Shown here: piece by piece, positions 24,029-31,818 of the stretch
How positions within the stretch are numbered: position 1 is the stretch's first letter
How the letters are laid out: each line of letters opens with the position of its first letter
NCBI RefSeq assembly: GCF_004745645.1
Contig: NZ_SRMB01000004.1
Location: 124,001 to 188,000, forward strand
Length of the DNA stretch: 64,000 nucleotides
Source of the DNA: Hymenobacter metallicola
Lineage (GTDB): Bacteria > Bacteroidota > Bacteroidia > Cytophagales > Hymenobacteraceae
Direction: 5' to 3'
Translations under genes and position numbers: made by a program
The notes under the pieces: generated by a model
Database searches by the model: none
What the model was told of the DNA's origin: nothing
Seen by the model: the letters and a program-made list of their open reading frames with translations, nothing else

Positions 24029-24835
24029 CTAGTTACGCTGCCGCACTGCTTCAAACGTTAGCACGGCCGTAGCAATACTGACATTGAGCGAGTCAATGTA
24101 GCCGCGCATGGGGATGATGATGGTTTCGGAGCAGGCTTCGCGCAGCTCGGGCGTCAGCCCATCGGCCTCGGTACCCATCACAAACGCGGTGGGGCCCCGG
24201 AAATCATAGGTGGTATACGCCTGAGCCGTCGGAGTCAGGGCCGCGGCGTAAGTCCTGATACCTTGCTCGGCGCACCAGGCCAGCACTTCCTGGCGCGTGG
24301 AAGCTACCGTGGGCACCGTAAAAATGCAGCCAATGCTGGAGCGGATGGCGTTGGGATTGTACAAGTCGGTGCGCGGGTCGCAGACGATGACGGCATCGAC
24401 GCGGGCGGCGTCGGCCGTGCGCAGGATGGCTCCCAGGTTGCCGGGCTTTTCCACGGCCTCCAAAATCAGCAGCAGCGGGTTGGCGGGCAGTTTCAGGGTT
24501 TGGAGGCGGCGCTGGGGCGGGCGGGCCAGGGCCAAAATACCATCGGACCCTTCCCGGTACGCTACCCGTTCAAACACCGCTTTCGACACCTCAAACACCT
24601 CCGCCTGCGGCCCTAAGGTCGTCTGTAGCTCCCGGTGACGGTCTGCCCCGGCCAGGTCAGGACACACGAACAGGCTGCGAATCTCGATGCCGGCTTGGTG
24701 GGCAATAGTCAGCTCGCGGTGCCCCTCGATGATGGTGAGCTGCTGCTCGCGCCGCTCGGAGGCTTTTTGCTGCAAGCGTAGCAGGTTTTTAATCCGAGGA
24801 TTCTGCGGGCTGGTAATGGGGTCGGCGGCGGGCAT
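24029..24835 (-). CDS. SpoU/TrmH-family RNA 2'-O-methyltransferase
   Basis: 268 residues. The N-terminal substrate-binding domain (ITSPQNPRIKNLLRLQQK, with FVCPDL near 57) is followed by the trefoil-knotted catalytic domain: motif 1 LEAVEKPGNLGAILRTADAA near 127, motif 2 AFVMGTEADGLTPE near 218, motif 3 IPMRGYIDSLNVSIATAV near 240. Such enzymes methylate ribose in rRNA or tRNA; the exact target cannot be told. Divergent from the kinase gene at 24949. Confidence 0.93.
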   Translation of the reverse strand: MPAADPITSPQNPRIKNLLRLQQKASERREQQLTIIEGHRELTIAHQAGIEIRSLFVCPDLAGADRHRELQTTLGPQAEVFEVSKAVFERVAYREGSDGILALARPPQRRLQTLKLPANPLLLILEAVEKPGNLGAILRTADAARVDAVIVCDPRTDLYNPNAIRSSIGCIFTVPTVASTRQEVLAWCAEQGIRTYAAALTPTAQAYTTYDFRGPTAFVMGTEADGLTPELREACSETIIIPMRGYIDSLNVSIATAVLTFEAVRQRN

Positions 24836-24902
24836 AGGCGAAAGCAGGCAAAGACAGGTGCGAAGGTACGCAGCCCAGGCCGGTACACCCCGGCACGCGG
24901 AG

Positions 24903-24910
24903 TAGTTTTG
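24903..24910 (+). promoter_or_regulatory. -7 element of the CHASE3 kinase gene
   Basis: TAGTTTTG, exact TAnnTTTG, about 38 bases before the ATG. A second match, TAGGTTTG (24935-24942), lies only six bases before the ATG and would give a nearly leaderless transcript. Confidence 0.45.
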
Positions 24911-24948
24911 CTAGGGCATCTGCCCCGAAGCCCGTAGGTTTGCAGCTT

Positions 24949-26463
24949 ATGCAACTCAACCTCAACACCAAAATTCTTTTGGGCTTTGCCGTGGCCGCTG
25001 GCGTGCTGCTGCTCACGGCAGTGGCCTCGTTCCTGAGCATCCGGCAGCTGGCCGTGCAAACCCGGCACGTGGAACACACCTACCGCGTGATTCAGGAAGC
25101 CGAGCAGATGACGTCGCGGGTGCGGGATGCGGAGTCGCGGGTGCGGGGCTTTTTGCTGACGGCCGATACCTCCTACCTGCAAACCTATAACACGTCCCAG
25201 CGCGAAATCGAGCAAAGCTTTGAGCGCCTGGACCGCATGATGGCCGACAACCCGCGCCAAGTAGTGCGTCTCGACTCGATGCGGGTGTTGGTGCGGCAGA
25301 AATTCAACAATATGGAGCTGCTGCTCAAGCCCAACCGGGCCGTTACCAGTTCCTCGGCGCAGACTATTCTGGACACGGGGCGGCAAACCATGCGGGCCAT
25401 CTACACCATGTTTGAAGATATCAAGCAAAGCGAACTGACGCTGCTGGCCGAGCGCAACCGTCAGCAAAACATCTACGAAACCATTACCCCTATCACCATC
25501 ATCGTATCGGCCACCCTGGCCATTCTGATTACGCTGTGGCTGTTTCAGAAAATCTCCCGGGAAATTTCGGCCAACGAGAAGCTGCAGCAGGAACTGGCCG
25601 CCATCAACCAGGCGACGAGCCAACGTATCCAAATCATTGAGAATCTGGCCAACCAGGTGGTGCAGGGCGACTATAAGGTTAAAATTAAGGACAAGGAAAA
25701 AGACAGCCTGGGGAATCTGGCCACTTCCCTCAACCGCATGACCCAAACCCTGGACGACACCTTCGGGGCCCTGCAGAACCGCAACCGGGAGCTGGATCAG
25801 TTTGCCTACGTAACTTCTCACGACCTGAAAGCGCCCCTGCGCGGAGTCGTGACCGTGGTAAAGTGGATTGAGGATGAGCTGGCCACGGAGCTGTCCGAGC
25901 AGATGCGCCAGTACCTGGGCATGATGAAGGGCCGGCTGGCTCGCCTCGAAGACCTGATTAATGGTCTGCTGGCCTATGCCCGCATCGGCCGCACGGAGCA
26001 GAAACTAGAAGAAGTGCAGGTGCAGCAGCTGGTCGAGGAAGTGCGCGACATGGTGGTGCCCCCCTCCTTCCACCTCGAGATTCCGACATCCCTGCCCCTG
26101 CTCGTGACCGACCGGCTGAGCCTGCAGCAAGTGTTTACCAATCTGCTGAGCAATGCCGTAAAATATCACCACCGCGGGCAGGGCACGATTAGGGTGAGCT
26201 GCGCGGAAGCCAAGAAGGAGTACGAATTTACGGTAGCCGACGACGGTCCGGGTATTGCGCCCGAGTACCACGAGAAGATCTTTCTCATTTTTCAGACCCT
26301 GCGCGACCGAAACACAGCCGAAAGCACCGGTATCGGCCTGAGCATCGTAAAGAAAATCCTGGATGAGCAAAAGAGCACCATTCGGGTGGTTTCGGAGCCG
26401 GGCCAGGGCACGGCGTTTATTTTTACCTGGCCGAAAGTTTCTGTTACCGAAAAAGCAATCTAG
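24949..26463 (+). CDS. CHASE3 sensor histidine kinase
   Basis: 504 residues. Membrane helix 8-28, a CHASE3 sensor (about 35-170, with AESRVRGFLLTADTSYL, the usual signature), membrane helix 178-200, a HAMP linker (to about 270), HisKA with FAYVTSHDLKAPLRGV (His291) and HATPase with NLLSNAVKYH, DDGPGI and STGIGLSIV. The H-box and the C-terminal IFLIFQTLRDRNTAE belong to the group that pairs with small Rcp1/CheY-like regulators, and such a gene follows 81 bases downstream. The ATG at 24949 is chosen over a TTG nine bases upstream. Confidence 0.94.
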   Translation: MQLNLNTKILLGFAVAAGVLLLTAVASFLSIRQLAVQTRHVEHTYRVIQEAEQMTSRVRDAESRVRGFLLTADTSYLQTYNTSQREIEQSFERLDRMMADNPRQVVRLDSMRVLVRQKFNNMELLLKPNRAVTSSSAQTILDTGRQTMRAIYTMFEDIKQSELTLLAERNRQQNIYETITPITIIVSATLAILITLWLFQKISREISANEKLQQELAAINQATSQRIQIIENLANQVVQGDYKVKIKDKEKDSLGNLATSLNRMTQTLDDTFGALQNRNRELDQFAYVTSHDLKAPLRGVVTVVKWIEDELATELSEQMRQYLGMMKGRLARLEDLINGLLAYARIGRTEQKLEEVQVQQLVEEVRDMVVPPSFHLEIPTSLPLLVTDRLSLQQVFTNLLSNAVKYHHRGQGTIRVSCAEAKKEYEFTVADDGPGIAPEYHEKIFLIFQTLRDRNTAESTGIGLSIVKKILDEQKSTIRVVSEPGQGTAFIFTWPKVSVTEKAI

Positions 26464-26544
26464 GCGCTAGCTTGCGGCCGCTTCGCCCAGCTTCCTTTCA
26501 CCCCGACCGGAAAAGCGGTTCCCATTTTTGATTTTTACTTGTAT

Positions 26545-26955
26545 ATGCGTTCGGTTTTATTGGTAGAGGATGACTTTTTCGACACGATGACCGTGCAGAA
26601 AGCTTTCGAGAAATTCAGTATTCAACACAAGCTCTACACGGCCTTCAACGGCCTGGAGGCCCTGGATTTGCTGCTGGGCCGAAACGGCGTGGAGGCTATT
26701 CAGCCCTTGCCCGAAGTAATCCTGCTTGACTTGAACATGCCCAAAATGAACGGCCACGAGTTCTTGGTAGAGCTGCGCAGCCATGTTGAGCTAAGCGACA
26801 TTCCGGTGTTTATTACTACCACCTCGGCTATGGACATCGACCGGCTGCGGGCCGAGAACCTGGGCGTGAGCGGCTACATTCTCAAGCCCGTGGATTTTGA
26901 AACCGGCACCGACATGGTCGACAGTATCAGCCTGCTGGAGCAGCTGCTGAAGTAG
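26545..26955 (+). CDS. Single-domain response regulator (CheY/Rcp1-like)
   Basis: 136 residues, receiver only, without an output domain. Acidic pocket in LLVEDDFFD (residues 6-13), phospho-acceptor Asp62 in ILLDLNMPKMNG, Thr near 92 (ITTTSAMD) and Lys114 in ILKPVDF. The extra loop LLLGRNGVEAIQPLPEVIL in pieces is typical of Rcp1-type partners of phytochrome-like kinases. It is most likely the partner of the preceding kinase. The ATG at 26545 is preferred to the TTG at 26539. Confidence 0.94.
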   Translation: MRSVLLVEDDFFDTMTVQKAFEKFSIQHKLYTAFNGLEALDLLLGRNGVEAIQPLPEVILLDLNMPKMNGHEFLVELRSHVELSDIPVFITTTSAMDIDRLRAENLGVSGYILKPVDFETGTDMVDSISLLEQLLK

Positions 26956-26978
26956 GCGCGTTTGAAGTTTGTTTTCAC

Positions 26979-27014
26979 AGCCAATAGCTCGGCCGCCAAG
27001 CCGGGGTATTGGCT
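26979..27014 (+). terminator. Terminator of the kinase-regulator pair
   Basis: AGCCAATA (26979-26986) pairs with TATTGGCT (27007-27014) and is followed by TTTTT. Confidence 0.7.
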
Positions 27015-27180
27015 TTTTTGTTGGCGGCCGGGGCAAGTGCAACTAATTCGGGGTGAAACCTCATCTTTGGGAATGGATACGGGCAGGGTGCTGTTGAGCC
27101 CCGCATAACGGACACCCGCACCGCCCGGCTGCATACGCTACTTCCTTCTTCATTCGTTTGAAGACAACTTCCTCTCCCTC

Positions 27181-28092
27181 ATGGCTTCCCGCTTCTATTT
27201 TCTCCTGTTGGCGCTGGGCGTCGCTACACCAGCCCTGACGCAGGCCCAAAATGCCCCCCGGCAGTTGAATACCCTGCCAGCCCTGCCCGATTCCGCGCGT
27301 CGGCCGGGGCGGCAGCCCCAGCTTTCGCAACAGCCCCAGGTTGACCAGCCACCGCAGCAGGCCCAGCCGCCCCGCCCGCCGGCGACTTCCGTACCGGCGG
27401 CTCCCGAAACCACCCGATTTGCCGTTGGTCTCAAGAATGGCACGCTCTACAAGGCTTACGATGTGGAAGTGAAGCAGCCCGTATTTGGCCGCACCTACCT
27501 GCTGCTCGACGACCAGCGGCGGGTAGAGATGAACGAGGTCAGCTTCTACGAAGACGAGTCGGGGCATTACGTGCGTACCATCCTGCCCAAGTCGTCGCGG
27601 GAGGTGACCCTGCGCCGCGACCGGGTCGGGCGCTTGAGCTTGTATTCGGCTACCAGCACCCAATACGCCGGCAATGGGTACAACCCGTACGGGTATGGTC
27701 CGTACGGGTACGGCGGGCGCTTTGGCGGGTATGGCTACGGTGGGCCCGTGTACCGAACCGTCAAGACGGAGTACTTCAGCAAAGACAACGGCCCGATTCA
27801 GGACATGAGCCTGCGCAACCTCAGCTTGGCCACGGCCGATAACGCCGGCAGCACGGCCTTGCTGCTCCAGGCCCGCAAGTACCAGCGCATCACGACCCTG
27901 AGCTACGTGGCGGCAGCCGGCGTTACGGCCCTCGGCTTGTTTTCGACGCTGACGTCTTCGCAATCCGGCCCTTCCATCTCCCCGCTGATTTACGCGGCCA
28001 TTCCGCTGGCTATTGTGCCCATTGTGCTGGGCGGCAAGCAGCAACAAAGCATTAAGCAGGCAATTTCGCTCTACAACCGCGGCCAGGAGTAG
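27181..28092 (+). CDS. Exported protein with Pro/Gln-rich and Gly/Tyr-rich segments, function unknown
   Basis: 303 residues. Signal peptide (FYFLLLALGVATPALTQAQ), then a Pro/Gln-rich spacer to about 78, then a compact domain (TTRFAVGLKNGTLYKAYDV, RTYLLLDDQRRVEMNEVSFY) , then a Gly/Tyr-rich run (YNPYGYGPYGYGG, FGGYGYGG) near 162-188, and two hydrophobic segments near the end (SYVAAAGVTALGLF, IYAAIPLAIVPIVLGG). The DNA of the Gly/Tyr part carries short imperfect repeats around GGGTATGG and GTACGG. I do not recognise the family. Confidence 0.7.
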   Translation: MASRFYFLLLALGVATPALTQAQNAPRQLNTLPALPDSARRPGRQPQLSQQPQVDQPPQQAQPPRPPATSVPAAPETTRFAVGLKNGTLYKAYDVEVKQPVFGRTYLLLDDQRRVEMNEVSFYEDESGHYVRTILPKSSREVTLRRDRVGRLSLYSATSTQYAGNGYNPYGYGPYGYGGRFGGYGYGGPVYRTVKTEYFSKDNGPIQDMSLRNLSLATADNAGSTALLLQARKYQRITTLSYVAAAGVTALGLFSTLTSSQSGPSISPLIYAAIPLAIVPIVLGGKQQQSIKQAISLYNRGQE

Positions 28093-28137
28093 CCGTGGGC
28101 TCAGCAACCCTGACGGCGGCCTGGCGTAAGTTCCAGG

Positions 28138-28881
28138 GTGGAAAACCTCAGCCCCGTCTGCTCCGATTTTGCCGCTTGCCAGGCCCGGGCCTTACGCGCC
28201 CACGAGCTGCTGTGCGCGGAGTACGGGGCTCCGTTCCGTTTCTTCAGCACCAAAGACGCCCTTAGTGAGCTGATTAGCGCCCTGCTTTCCCACCGCACCC
28301 GCAACCAGGAGTCGCACCGGGCCTACCAGCAGCTGCGGGCCCAATTCCCGACCTGGGAAGCCGTGCGCGACGCCCCGACCGAGGCCGTAGAGCAGGCCAT
28401 CAGTGCTTGCACCTGGCCCGAGCAGAAAGCCCCCCGTATTCAGGCGGTACTCCGCGAAATAAGCACCCGCTGCGGCGGCCCCTGCGACCTGGGCTTTCTG
28501 GCCGATATGCCCGTAGCGGAAGCCCGGGCTTGGCTGGAAACTATTTCGGGCATCGGCCCTAAAACCAGCGCGGCCACGCTGCTCTTCAGCTCCCTGCGGA
28601 TTCCGGCCATGCCCGTCGATAGTCATCATCATCGGGTGGCCCAGCGCCTGGGCCTGATTGGGCCCAAAGTAGGCGAAGGACCCGCTCATAAGCTGCTGGA
28701 AGCTTTTCTGCCGCCCGATTGGGATGCCCAGCACGTGTACGACCACCACGAGGCCTTTATGTTTCACGGCCAGAAATGCTGCTACTTTCACAGCCCGGCC
28801 TGTGGCCGCTGCGTCGTGCTCGACCAGTGCCCCTTTGGCCAAGCCCGCCTCAACAAAACGGCAACCATAACCGCGGAATAG
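28138..28881 (+). CDS. Endonuclease III-like HhH-GPD DNA glycosylase with [4Fe-4S] cluster
   Basis: 247 residues, starting at a GTG. The HhH motif reads ISGIGPKTSAATLLF near 140, retaining the catalytic Lys position of Nth, followed by VDSHHHRVAQRLG with the catalytic Asp. The C-terminal cluster site has C-x6-C-x2-C-x5-C (CYFHSPACGRC then VLDQC). The early motif is LISALLSHRTRNQ where true Nth has LLSAQATD, so it belongs to a divergent branch, and its substrate preference may differ from that of Nth. It lies 45 bases after the preceding gene and may share its transcript. Confidence 0.88.
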   Translation: MENLSPVCSDFAACQARALRAHELLCAEYGAPFRFFSTKDALSELISALLSHRTRNQESHRAYQQLRAQFPTWEAVRDAPTEAVEQAISACTWPEQKAPRIQAVLREISTRCGGPCDLGFLADMPVAEARAWLETISGIGPKTSAATLLFSSLRIPAMPVDSHHHRVAQRLGLIGPKVGEGPAHKLLEAFLPPDWDAQHVYDHHEAFMFHGQKCCYFHSPACGRCVVLDQCPFGQARLNKTATITAE

Positions 28882-28908
28882 TATCTTGGCTGGCTATTCC
28901 AGCCCCTT

Positions 28909-29187
28909 ATGCCCGTTATTCTGCACCTGAAAGCCAAGCCCAATAGCCGCCAGAGCCTGTTGGAAGTGGCTCCTGACGGTAGTATTACGGTACGGCTACA
29001 GGCCCCCGCCCAAGACGGCAAGGCTAACCGATGCCTGCTAACCTATCTGGCCGAAGTGTTCGGAGTCAGCAAGTCCAGCGTAGAACTGGTGACGGGCCAT
29101 ACAGCGCCGTTTAAAAAGGTGCTGCTAACCACTGTTGATGAGGCGCAGCTGCAAGCTACCTTGGCTCGTTTTCGGCTCCCGGGCTAA
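28909..29187 (+). CDS. DUF167 (YggU) family protein
   Basis: 92 residues. The family pattern is complete: LHLKAKPNSRQSLLE, ITVRLQAPAQDGKANRCLLTYL in pieces, and FGVSKSSVELVTGHTAPFKKV. The fold is known, but the function is not. It follows the endonuclease III homologue by 27 bases, so the two are probably co-transcribed. Confidence 0.93.
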   Translation: MPVILHLKAKPNSRQSLLEVAPDGSITVRLQAPAQDGKANRCLLTYLAEVFGVSKSSVELVTGHTAPFKKVLLTTVDEAQLQATLARFRLPG

Positions 29188-29282
29188 CGTACTGTCGACC
29201 TATACTCGACTGTAGAAGCTACGTATAAAGGCTCAGGGCACTTTTCGTAACTCGCCGTAGCCCCGGTCCTTATTCTTTACAC

Positions 29283-30077
29283 ATGACTTTTCCGACCTGG
29301 GCCGTAGCGGGCTTTTGGGGCCTGGTTTCAGGTTCCGCTTTGTTGCTCGGCGCCGCTATCGGCTACTACGCTCACGTGCCGCAGCGGCTGATAGCAGCCA
29401 TTATGGCTTTTGGCAGCGGCGTGCTTATCTCCACTCTTTCCCTGGAATTGATGGAAGATGCCTACGAAAAAGGGGGGCTGGACTCGACTGCCCTGGGCTT
29501 TGTGGGTGGCGCGGCGGCGTATACCCTGGCTAACTGGCTGCTGGCCCGGCACGGAGCCAAGCACCGCAAACGTTCGGGCGAGCATCAGAAAGTGGAGCGG
29601 CAGAAAGTGCAGGCCGGAGCCAAAGAGGATACCGAGCCCGGCGACGACAATGGCATGGCCCTGGCCGTGGGGGCCTTGCTCGACGGAATTCCCGAAAGCA
29701 TTGTTATTGGCCTAAGTTTGCTGGCGGGCGGCGCCGTGAGCCTGGTAGCCGTAACAGCCATTTTCTTGTCCAACCTGCCGGAAGGCCTATCCAGTGCGGC
29801 GGGCATGAAAAAAGCAGGGCGCCCGGCCCGGTACGTGTTCCTGCTGTGGGCGGGCATTGCCGTGGTTTCGAGCCTGTCGTCGCTGGCTGGCTACACTATT
29901 TTCAGTCATTTTTCGCAGGAAGTAGTAGCGGCTACCACGGCTGTTGCGGCCGGGGCGGTACTGGCCATGATAGCCGACACCATGATTCCGGAAGCCTTTG
30001 CTACCGCCCATAACTTTACGGGGCTCATCACGGTGCTGGGGTTTCTGGCGGCATTTTTCCTGAGCAAGATGAATTAA
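29283..30077 (+). CDS. ZIP-family metal transporter
   Basis: 264 residues, about eight membrane helices. The metal-binding helices read LLDGIPESIVIGLSL (residues 138-152) and FLSNLPEGLSSAAGM (160-174); the second is the standard H/N-x-PEG type, and the first has Asp where many ZIPs have His or Asn. The loop between helices 3 and 4 is basic and His-containing (ARHGAKHRKRSGEHQK), which may bind metal. A late ADTMIPEAF motif agrees with ZupT/GufA-like members. Substrate is likely a divalent metal such as zinc. Confidence 0.88.
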   Translation: MTFPTWAVAGFWGLVSGSALLLGAAIGYYAHVPQRLIAAIMAFGSGVLISTLSLELMEDAYEKGGLDSTALGFVGGAAAYTLANWLLARHGAKHRKRSGEHQKVERQKVQAGAKEDTEPGDDNGMALAVGALLDGIPESIVIGLSLLAGGAVSLVAVTAIFLSNLPEGLSSAAGMKKAGRPARYVFLLWAGIAVVSSLSSLAGYTIFSHFSQEVVAATTAVAAGAVLAMIADTMIPEAFATAHNFTGLITVLGFLAAFFLSKMN

Positions 30078-30090
30078 CGGGCAAAAGAAA

Positions 30091-30116
30091 GGCCGTCGGC
30101 TTCAACTCCGACGGCC
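30091..30116 (-). terminator. Terminator between convergent ZIP and amt genes
   Basis: GGCCGTCGG pairs with CCGACGGCC. The T-rich tail (TTTCTTTTG) is on the minus strand, so it chiefly ends amt. Confidence 0.65.
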
Positions 30117-30164
30117 ACCCCTTCTATAAACCCTGATAAATCGTTACCACCGCAGCCGAGGTAA

Positions 30165-31544
30165 TCAGATACGCTCCCCTACCTGTTCTTTGCGGTAGGT
30201 TTGCTCGAATTCTTCATCGATATGGTAAGTCGATTCCTCGTGTTGACTTAGGTCGAGACCTAGCTCTTCCTGGGCTAGTTTTACGCGCAGCCCGAAGAAA
30301 AGATCCGTGATTTTCAGCAAGATCCAGGCGCCGACGAAGGTGAAGGCAATAACAATGCCCAGGCCCAGCACGTGGTAACCAAAGGTGATAAACTCGCCGT
30401 GTACCAGTCCTACCTTATCGGCGAAGACGCCGGTGAGCAGCATGCCCACAATGCCGCCCAGGCCGTGGCAGGGAAATACATCCAGGGTGTCGTCGATGGA
30501 GGTGCGGCTGTTCTGCCAATGCACGGCAGCCTGGCTAATTAGGGAAGCCAGTACCCCAATCAGCACGCTTTGCCCGTAGGTAACGTAGCCAGCCGCGGGC
30601 GTAATAGCCACCAGCCCCACCACGGCTCCGATGCAGGCCCCCAGCGCGGTAGGCTTACCGCCCCGCACTACTTCAATCAGCAGCCAGGCCACCAGGGCCG
30701 CGGCCGAAGCCATATTCGTGTTGACAAACGACAGGGCGGCCAGCTCGTTGGCGCCCAGGGCCGAACCGGCGTTGAAGCCAAACCAGCCGAACCACAACAG
30801 CCCCGTACCCAGAATAACATAGGGCACGTTGGGCGTTAGAAACGAAGTTTTGCGGCCATGAATCGAACGGGGACCCAGCACCAAGGCCGCGGCCAGGGCT
30901 GCAATACCGGCCGAAATGTGGACCACAGTGCCCCCGGCAAAATCCAGAACGCCCCACTTGCGCAGAAAACCTTCCGGATGCCAGGTCCAGTGCGCTAAGG
31001 GGCAGTAGACAAAGATGCTGAACAGCACCATAAAGGCCAGATAAGCCTTGAACCGTACCCGCTCGGCAAAGGAGCCGGTAATCAGGGCCGGGGTGATGAT
31101 GGCAAACTTGAGTTGAAAGGCAAAAAACAAAACGAACGGGATGCTGGGCGACAACACCGGATGGGGCGCCGTGCCCACGTTGCGCAGCATAATGAAGGTA
31201 AATGGGTTACCAATCAGCCCGTGCCAAGAGTCGCCATACGCCAGGGAGAAGCCCACGAAATACCAAACCAGCGAAATAACGCCCAAGGCCACAAAGCTTT
31301 GGAGCATGGTGGAAATTACGTTTTTGGGACGCACCATACCGCCGTAAAAGAATGACAGCCCCGGGGTCATAATCAGCACAAAGGCCGTAGCCGTCAGCAT
31401 CCAGGCCACATCCGCTCCGTTGAGGCTACCGGCCGGGGCCGCCGGATGAGGTACTTCGACGAATGCGGCCAAGAGACTTAACACGATTAGCCCGACCAAA
31501 GTCAGCAGACTAATGCTGGGGCGAAAGACTGCAGAACGACTCAT
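30165..31544 (-). CDS. amt: Ammonium transporter
   Basis: 459 residues, eleven membrane helices with an additional N-terminal hydrophobic segment. Signature GLSFFYGGMVRPKNV near 64, DFAGGTVVHISAGIAALAAA in pieces with the first pore His, and PCHGLGGIVGMLLTG with the second pore His. The C-terminal cytosolic tail (LGLDLSQHEESTY) is the part that in relatives contacts the PII protein, but no glnK gene is adjacent. Intergenic DNA upstream (31545-31818) is AT-rich, without a clear promoter match. Confidence 0.97.
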   Translation of the reverse strand: MSRSAVFRPSISLLTLVGLIVLSLLAAFVEVPHPAAPAGSLNGADVAWMLTATAFVLIMTPGLSFFYGGMVRPKNVISTMLQSFVALGVISLVWYFVGFSLAYGDSWHGLIGNPFTFIMLRNVGTAPHPVLSPSIPFVLFFAFQLKFAIITPALITGSFAERVRFKAYLAFMVLFSIFVYCPLAHWTWHPEGFLRKWGVLDFAGGTVVHISAGIAALAAALVLGPRSIHGRKTSFLTPNVPYVILGTGLLWFGWFGFNAGSALGANELAALSFVNTNMASAAALVAWLLIEVVRGGKPTALGACIGAVVGLVAITPAAGYVTYGQSVLIGVLASLISQAAVHWQNSRTSIDDTLDVFPCHGLGGIVGMLLTGVFADKVGLVHGEFITFGYHVLGLGIVIAFTFVGAWILLKITDLFFGLRVKLAQEELGLDLSQHEESTYHIDEEFEQTYRKEQVGERI

Positions 31545-31818
31545 ATGCGTATTTTTTATTACCTGCCTTAGATTACAAAGGTCAATTTACGATATGAATC
31601 ATTATTTTCAGACAATACCCTATAAAATTTAAGGTGTTCCTGTAAATCCCATGGCCCTTCCAGAACTTATGCCCTAAAATTTTATAGCCTTATTCCTAAA
31701 ACTAACAAACAGCAGTTTTTGCAAGCAGAGACAAGCAGAAGTAGTTGATAAGGCCACACCGGCCCGATCTGCAGACGTAAGCCTGAGACGACAGTAGGGT
31801 TGATAACACGCTAGAAAA

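Noticed and set aside
31545..31818. A promoter or riboswitch upstream of amt
   Set aside because: AT-rich, but no TAnnTTTG at a fitting place and no stable conserved RNA structure that I recognise.
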